A stretch of 64,000 nucleotides of DNA from Strobilurus pachycystidiatus (taxonomy: Eukaryota > Basidiomycota > Agaricomycetes > Agaricales > Physalacriaceae): the NCBI GenBank assembly GCA_019915135.1, contig JAHLMK010000002.1, forward strand, positions 744,001-808,000, written 5' to 3'. The notes beneath the pieces were generated by a model. It ran no database searches. It was not told the DNA's origin and saw only the letters and a list, made by a program, of their open reading frames with translations. Each line of letters opens with the position of its first letter. Within the stretch, counting starts at the first letter, position 1. The translations under genes were made by a program, and so were the position numbers. Shown one piece after another: positions 62,918 through 64,000 of the stretch.

Positions 62918-64000
62918 TTATGTTGGTATACCAGGAGGTGCATCGAAAGCGCGCGGAGAGTTGCCGGATGAATCAGTGTGTTGGCTAGAGGACGGTCGGG
63001 AAGTCGTGTTTCCATTTCTACATCTTATCAGTACGTACTCGCAGTCAACTGAGGAAGAGACGGGACTGACTGATCTCTCGACCGCCGACTCTTGGGCCAT
63101 CCCCACACTTCACGTATCCATCGCGCCATGTGTACTTCCTTCTTCATCACGTCGACGATCCAAGGGTGTAGTAACATATCCTGAGGCCGCGGTCGGGTCT
63201 TTGAATCGACAATCAACCTGAAATCAAATCAGAGGGACGATCAGGTCGAATTGTCTGATGCCTCACGTCTGTCGAATGAAATCTTTCATGTCATCACTCC
63301 ATTCCACGCCGCCCTCGTCTTCAAGACGCGGAGGCTACATCAAACCCCGATCAGTCGTGGAGGAAGCGAGAAGCAGATCGTCGCGTACCTCCCCAGCGGT
63401 AATATACATCATGAGTTCAATAGGTGGAAGATCATTGGGGAACGGAAATCGGTTTTGAACAAGCTCTAATAGAGAAATGCCTGTCGACCAGACATCAGAG
63501 CGAATAGTGTATTCATCACCACAGATCCGCTCAGGCTAGATAAAAGTGAGTCAGACAGTCGAAGAGTCACACATGTAGAGAGACATACTGCCATATAGAA
63601 ACTCGTTCCGGTAAACGTTCCAGCAAGAGAGTTCACCAGCTCGCCCGACACACCAAAGTCACACAGCTTGACAATGCCCTCGCGAGAGAGAAGGATATTA
63701 GAAGGCTTGATGTCGCGGTGTATAGTCTTTTTGGTGTGAAGGTATGCCAATCCTTGAAGAACCTGAAGATAGATTGAGACCAAAACGTTGCAGATAGCCA
63801 AATAAACGCACGCCCTCTGCGATCCGGCCTGCAATCTTTTCGCCGACGACAGCACCTCGTTCTTTGATGCGCTTTCCGACCGCCTCGAGACTGCCGCCTT
63901 CGCAGATCTCCATGAGGATCTTCACTTCGCTGGATGAAGGTGACATGTATGCGCCGTAGAAGATGATTATGTTGATGTGTTCAGTGGAAGAGATGATGGA
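62918..64000 (-). CDS. MAP kinase kinase, Mkk1/2-type (5' end outside window)
   Basis: Dual-specificity kinase of a MAPK cascade, partial at the window edge. Visible motifs: hinge [18 protein letters not shown], catalytic loop [15 protein letters not shown], activation segment [20 protein letters not shown], then PERI and [17 protein letters not shown]. The [13 protein letters not shown] form groups with Mkk1/2 (cell wall integrity) rather than Ste7 or Pbs2. The C-terminal lobe reads [20 protein letters not shown] and [15 protein letters not shown] last intron (63036 to about 62984, donor GTACTG) adds a tail ending DAPPGIPT with stop at 62918. Without it the frame would stop at 63028. The 3' UTR is cut by the retrotransposon. 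Confidence 0.88.

Overview
The window looks like nuclear DNA of a mushroom-forming basidiomycete (Agaricomycetes). Genes are packed tightly, carry many introns of about 45-60 bp, and include a basidiomycete-type Ty3/Gypsy element and a Tad1-like LINE remnant. All gene models here are hand-spliced by reading frame, GT/GC-AG borders and family conservation, so exon borders are proposals.

From 1 to about 40.3 kb the window is a conserved housekeeping block: fibrillarin (+), galactose-1-phosphate uridylyltransferase (-), a DDX41-type DEAD-box helicase (+), SMC6 (-), a multi-KH vigilin/Scp160 protein (-), ERO1 (+), a type II membrane protein of unknown function (-), mitochondrial branched-chain 2-oxoacid dehydrogenase E1 alpha (-), a type I membrane protein of unknown function (+), a Pcl-type cyclin (-), a secreted lysozyme/SLT-like enzyme (+), protein phosphatase 5 (+), an ISWI ATPase (-), a U2SURP/SR140 splicing factor (+) and a small conserved hypothetical protein (-). 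Many are divergent or convergent pairs, the tightest being ISWI/U2SURP with 92 bp between start codons. Several act in RNA biology (snoRNP methylation, spliceosome, polysome-bound KH protein), but nothing shows that they form a functional cluster.

From about 40.5 to 50.3 kb lies a rearranged block. A segment of about 2.27 kb carrying a secreted A1 aspartic protease occurs twice (40525-42791 and 47131-49397) in direct orientation. The right copy sits beside an intact Zn2Cys6 transcription factor gene. The left copy carries only a decayed 3' piece of that gene, so the left copy is probably derived. Between them are a fucosyltransferase-like type II membrane protein gene and a 5'-truncated LINE remnant with poly(A) and a 14-bp target-site duplication.

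From about 50.3 to 53.9 kb I see no gene. From 53863 to 62893 there is a complete LTR retrotransposon whose 499-bp LTRs appear identical by eye, meaning a recent insertion. It encodes Gag fused to the protease, a Pol (RT-RNase H-integrase) in the -1 frame, and a third intact ORF of unknown function in the position where env would lie. It landed about 24 bp downstream of the stop codon of a Mkk1/2-type MAP kinase kinase gene (-), which runs off the right edge of the window.
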